A stretch of 8,440 nucleotides of DNA from the NCBI GenBank assembly GCA_946886925.1, contig CAMPJQ010000087.1, forward strand, positions 1 to 8,440. Direction: 5' to 3'. Under the pieces are notes generated by a model. It made no database searches, was not told the DNA's origin, and saw only the letters and a program-made list of their open reading frames with translations. Positions 7,280 through 8,440 of the stretch are shown piece after piece. The position numbers and the translations under genes were made by a program. The DNA is from an uncultured Terrimonas sp. GTDB taxonomy: Bacteria; Bacteroidota; Bacteroidia; Chitinophagales; Chitinophagaceae. How positions within the stretch are numbered: position 1 is the first letter of the stretch; each line of letters begins with the position of its first letter.

Positions 7280-8104
7280 TTAAGATCGTTTTAGCGCTCT
7301 GCTGTTACTTTGTTTAAATATGCGGATCGCCAGCGGCGCCATTAACAAAAATGGGATGATCCAGATTGCCCGGTAAGAAAAGTATTCAAACCAGTTGTGC
7401 ACGTTATAGATATATTTTCTTTGACCAAAAATTTCAACCATCAAACCTGTGGTGTAGGGCTCTTTAGCTTCTGCGTAATACAGCGCGGCCATATTTTGAT
7501 AGGGAGCCCGCACCAGTTCGGGATTGGCGGTGATAGCCGCCGTATCATAAGGCACCACCACTCCAAAATCCGGATCCAGTATAATGGCTTTTGTATTGCC
7601 CAACTCGGCCCTTACTACCACATGACGTCCGCCAACATCCATCAGCTCGGCTTTAATACCATTGTCCTGCAGTACTCCTTTTACCACAATCGAGTGAGAA
7701 GAACACAACCCAACGCCTCTTTCCAGATTCTTTTTGTAGTTGCTGAATTCGTATCTTTCGTAATGGGATGGGTTGATATATGAAGCCCCGTAAAGGAGGT
7801 AATTTTCCCAAACGGGTATTCGCATATGATATTTGTTAGTTCCCTCTTTTTTCCAGTAATGGGCAAATCCCTCATTTACCACTTTATTTATCCGAACGGC
7901 GAAGTGCTCGTTGGTTTCATTTTCTTTACGTACCAGCATCTTATTGATGTCAGGATAGGGTATGGTAACATCGTTAATCCTGTTTTTAATCTGGTGTTCA
8001 AGTGTGTACAATTCAGGATTGCGCATAGATTTGAATACACCCACCAGGTTTATAGCAAGCAAAATTACACCCAATGCAAACATACATTTAATGAATATTT
8101 TCAT
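7280..8104 (-). CDS. Membrane-anchored transglutaminase-like (Cys-His-Asp) protein
   Basis: 274 residues from the ATG at 8104. A hydrophobic N-terminal helix (about 4-24, after MKIFIK) and a C-terminal helix (about 246-263, followed by a basic tail) flank a domain of about 220 residues. The charge pattern places this domain outside the cytoplasmic membrane. The core shows RGVGLCSSHS (C134), a GGRHVVVRAE strand (H161) and ILDPDFG (D177). The order and context match the Cys-His-Asp triad of the transglutaminase/bacterial transglutaminase-like protease superfamily. The Cys-His distance (27 residues) is shorter than in many members, so this is probably a divergent branch. It could act as a peptidase, cross-linker or amide/ester-forming enzyme, or be inactive; substrate is unknown. 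It is directly upstream of the beta-helix gene and no promoter is visible before it, so it is likely part of an operon extending past the right edge. No Shine-Dalgarno sequence is seen. Confidence 0.8.
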   Translation of the reverse strand: MKIFIKCMFALGVILLAINLVGVFKSMRNPELYTLEHQIKNRINDVTIPYPDINKMLVRKENETNEHFAVRINKVVNEGFAHYWKKEGTNKYHMRIPVWENYLLYGASYINPSHYERYEFSNYKKNLERGVGLCSSHSIVVKGVLQDNGIKAELMDVGGRHVVVRAELGNTKAIILDPDFGVVVPYDTAAITANPELVRAPYQNMAALYYAEAKEPYTTGLMVEIFGQRKYIYNVHNWFEYFSYRAIWIIPFLLMAPLAIRIFKQSNSRALKRS

Positions 8105-8134
8105 AACGATACACTTTGTTATTTGGCTAATGAA

Positions 8135-8395
8135 TTATTTAAAACGTGATGCCAGGTAATCCTGGATATCCTTCGTGAAATAGCCATGCGCCGAAAAAAA
8201 TCCTTTTGAGGAGCTGAAGGATCAAGGGTTTCCAATAGCCCCGCAACTTTTTTAATTTTGGCGACATAGCTGGTTACTACACCGGGAGAAATGCTACCCC
8301 TGCCGCCGTGAACATCCACGTGAACATCCATATAATCCATTCTTACCTCTTCGGGCGCCCCCCACCACGACCAACCTGGGAAACCAGGGATTCAT
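8135..8395 (-). pseudogene. Possible short frameshifted gene upstream of the transglutaminase-like gene; unrecognised
   Basis: No intact frame covers this region, yet it contains protein-like segments. One frame from the ATG at 8340 reads MDYMDVHVDVHGG and, further on, YVAKIKKVAGLLETLDPS. A different frame ends SAHGYFTKDIQDYLASRFK at a TAA (8137-8135), with codon choice like the neighbouring genes. One extra T in the 7-T run at 8200-8194 would join them into a 68-residue protein ending 30 bp before the transglutaminase-like start. An ATG at 8395 overlaps an upstream stop (TAATG) and would reach this frame if a G were lost from the 6-G run at 8363-8358. As written, the frame from 8340 instead runs to 8119 as 73 residues with a less convincing tail. 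I do not recognise the family. It may be a decayed gene, a sequencing error in homopolymers, or chance. Confidence 0.35.
8307..8330. repeat. Exact 12-bp tandem duplication
   Basis: CGTGAACATCCA occurs twice head to tail. Read on the minus strand in the frame from the ATG at 8340, it encodes a repeated MDVHV/DVHG unit. A fresh duplication of this kind fits a decaying or slippage-prone gene, but could also be a natural short repeat in a coding sequence. Confidence 0.6.
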
Positions 8396-8439
8396 TACTG
8401 TACGTTTTTAAGTGCGTGAACAAATAATAACGTATTCAA
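8395..8439 (-). CDS. Possible 3' end of an upstream gene, cut by the window edge
   Basis: The minus-strand frame from the edge encodes 14 residues ending HALKNVQ, then a double stop (TAA at 8397-8395, TGA at 8394-8392). An ATG at 8395 shares the last base of the TAA, the kind of overlap common between genes of one operon. Fourteen codons are too few to name a family or to exclude chance. Confidence 0.2.
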   Translation of the reverse strand: MNTLLFVHALKNVQ

Positions 8440-8440
8440 A

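Noticed and set aside
7397..7783. 128-residue plus-strand open frame opposite the transglutaminase-like gene
   Set aside because: The minus-strand frame carries the Cys, His and Asp motifs here; the plus-strand frame has no recognisable features.
8375..8388. CCTGG-GAAA-CCAGG hairpin as a terminator
   Set aside because: It has only five base pairs and no T tract on either strand.
8294..8395. Sulfotransferase-like P-loop in the frame from the ATG at 8395 (RLVVVGGARRGKNG)
   Set aside because: The resemblance is short and the frame stops after 33 residues, with no further sulfotransferase motif in any frame.
1..8440. CRISPR array, tRNA/rRNA genes, insertion-sequence ends or integrase genes
   Set aside because: I found no regularly spaced repeats, RNA gene structure, terminal inverted repeats or transposase motifs on either strand by eye.

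Overview
The window looks like a Bacteroidota chromosome, plausibly Chitinophagaceae or a close relative (the family is inference). Reasons: a SusD/RagB-type outer-membrane nutrient-binding lipoprotein, a mid-range GC content, start codons without Shine-Dalgarno sequences, and TAnnTTTG-type -7 promoter elements before the one clear transcription start region. No tRNA, rRNA, CRISPR array, insertion sequence or integrase was seen.

Layout. Positions 1-1021 (+) hold the last ~340 codons of a SusD_2-type gene. Its frame is open from the window edge but interrupted by an in-frame TAG at 590-592. It is followed by a strong intrinsic terminator at 1091-1126. Everything else is on the minus strand and converges on that terminator. 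Positions 4751 to 1283 hold two overlapping genes for a heterodimeric ABC exporter of the TM287/288 (MdlA/MdlB-like) type. The two subunits carry complementary deviations that together make one degenerate and one canonical ATP site. A 261-bp gap (4752-5012) holds the exporter's likely promoter, an operator-like inverted repeat, a short GGTAT heptamer repeat, and the terminator of the next operon.

Positions 8104 to 5013 hold a tightly linked pair. The first gene encodes a membrane-anchored transglutaminase-like protein with a candidate Cys-His-Asp triad. The second encodes a secreted right-handed beta-helix protein with a jelly-roll-like insert and a C-terminal Ig-like domain. Both are predicted to act outside the cytoplasmic membrane. 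A joint role in processing an extracellular polysaccharide or other envelope polymer is inference. The operon has no visible promoter at 8104 and probably starts beyond the right edge.

The right edge (8135-8439, minus) holds what looks like a short degraded or frameshifted gene. Adding one T to a 7-T run would join two protein-like segments into a reading frame ending 30 bp before the transglutaminase-like gene. The most unusual parts of the window are this region, the transglutaminase/beta-helix pair and the stop inside the SusD gene. Nothing here proves a new system.
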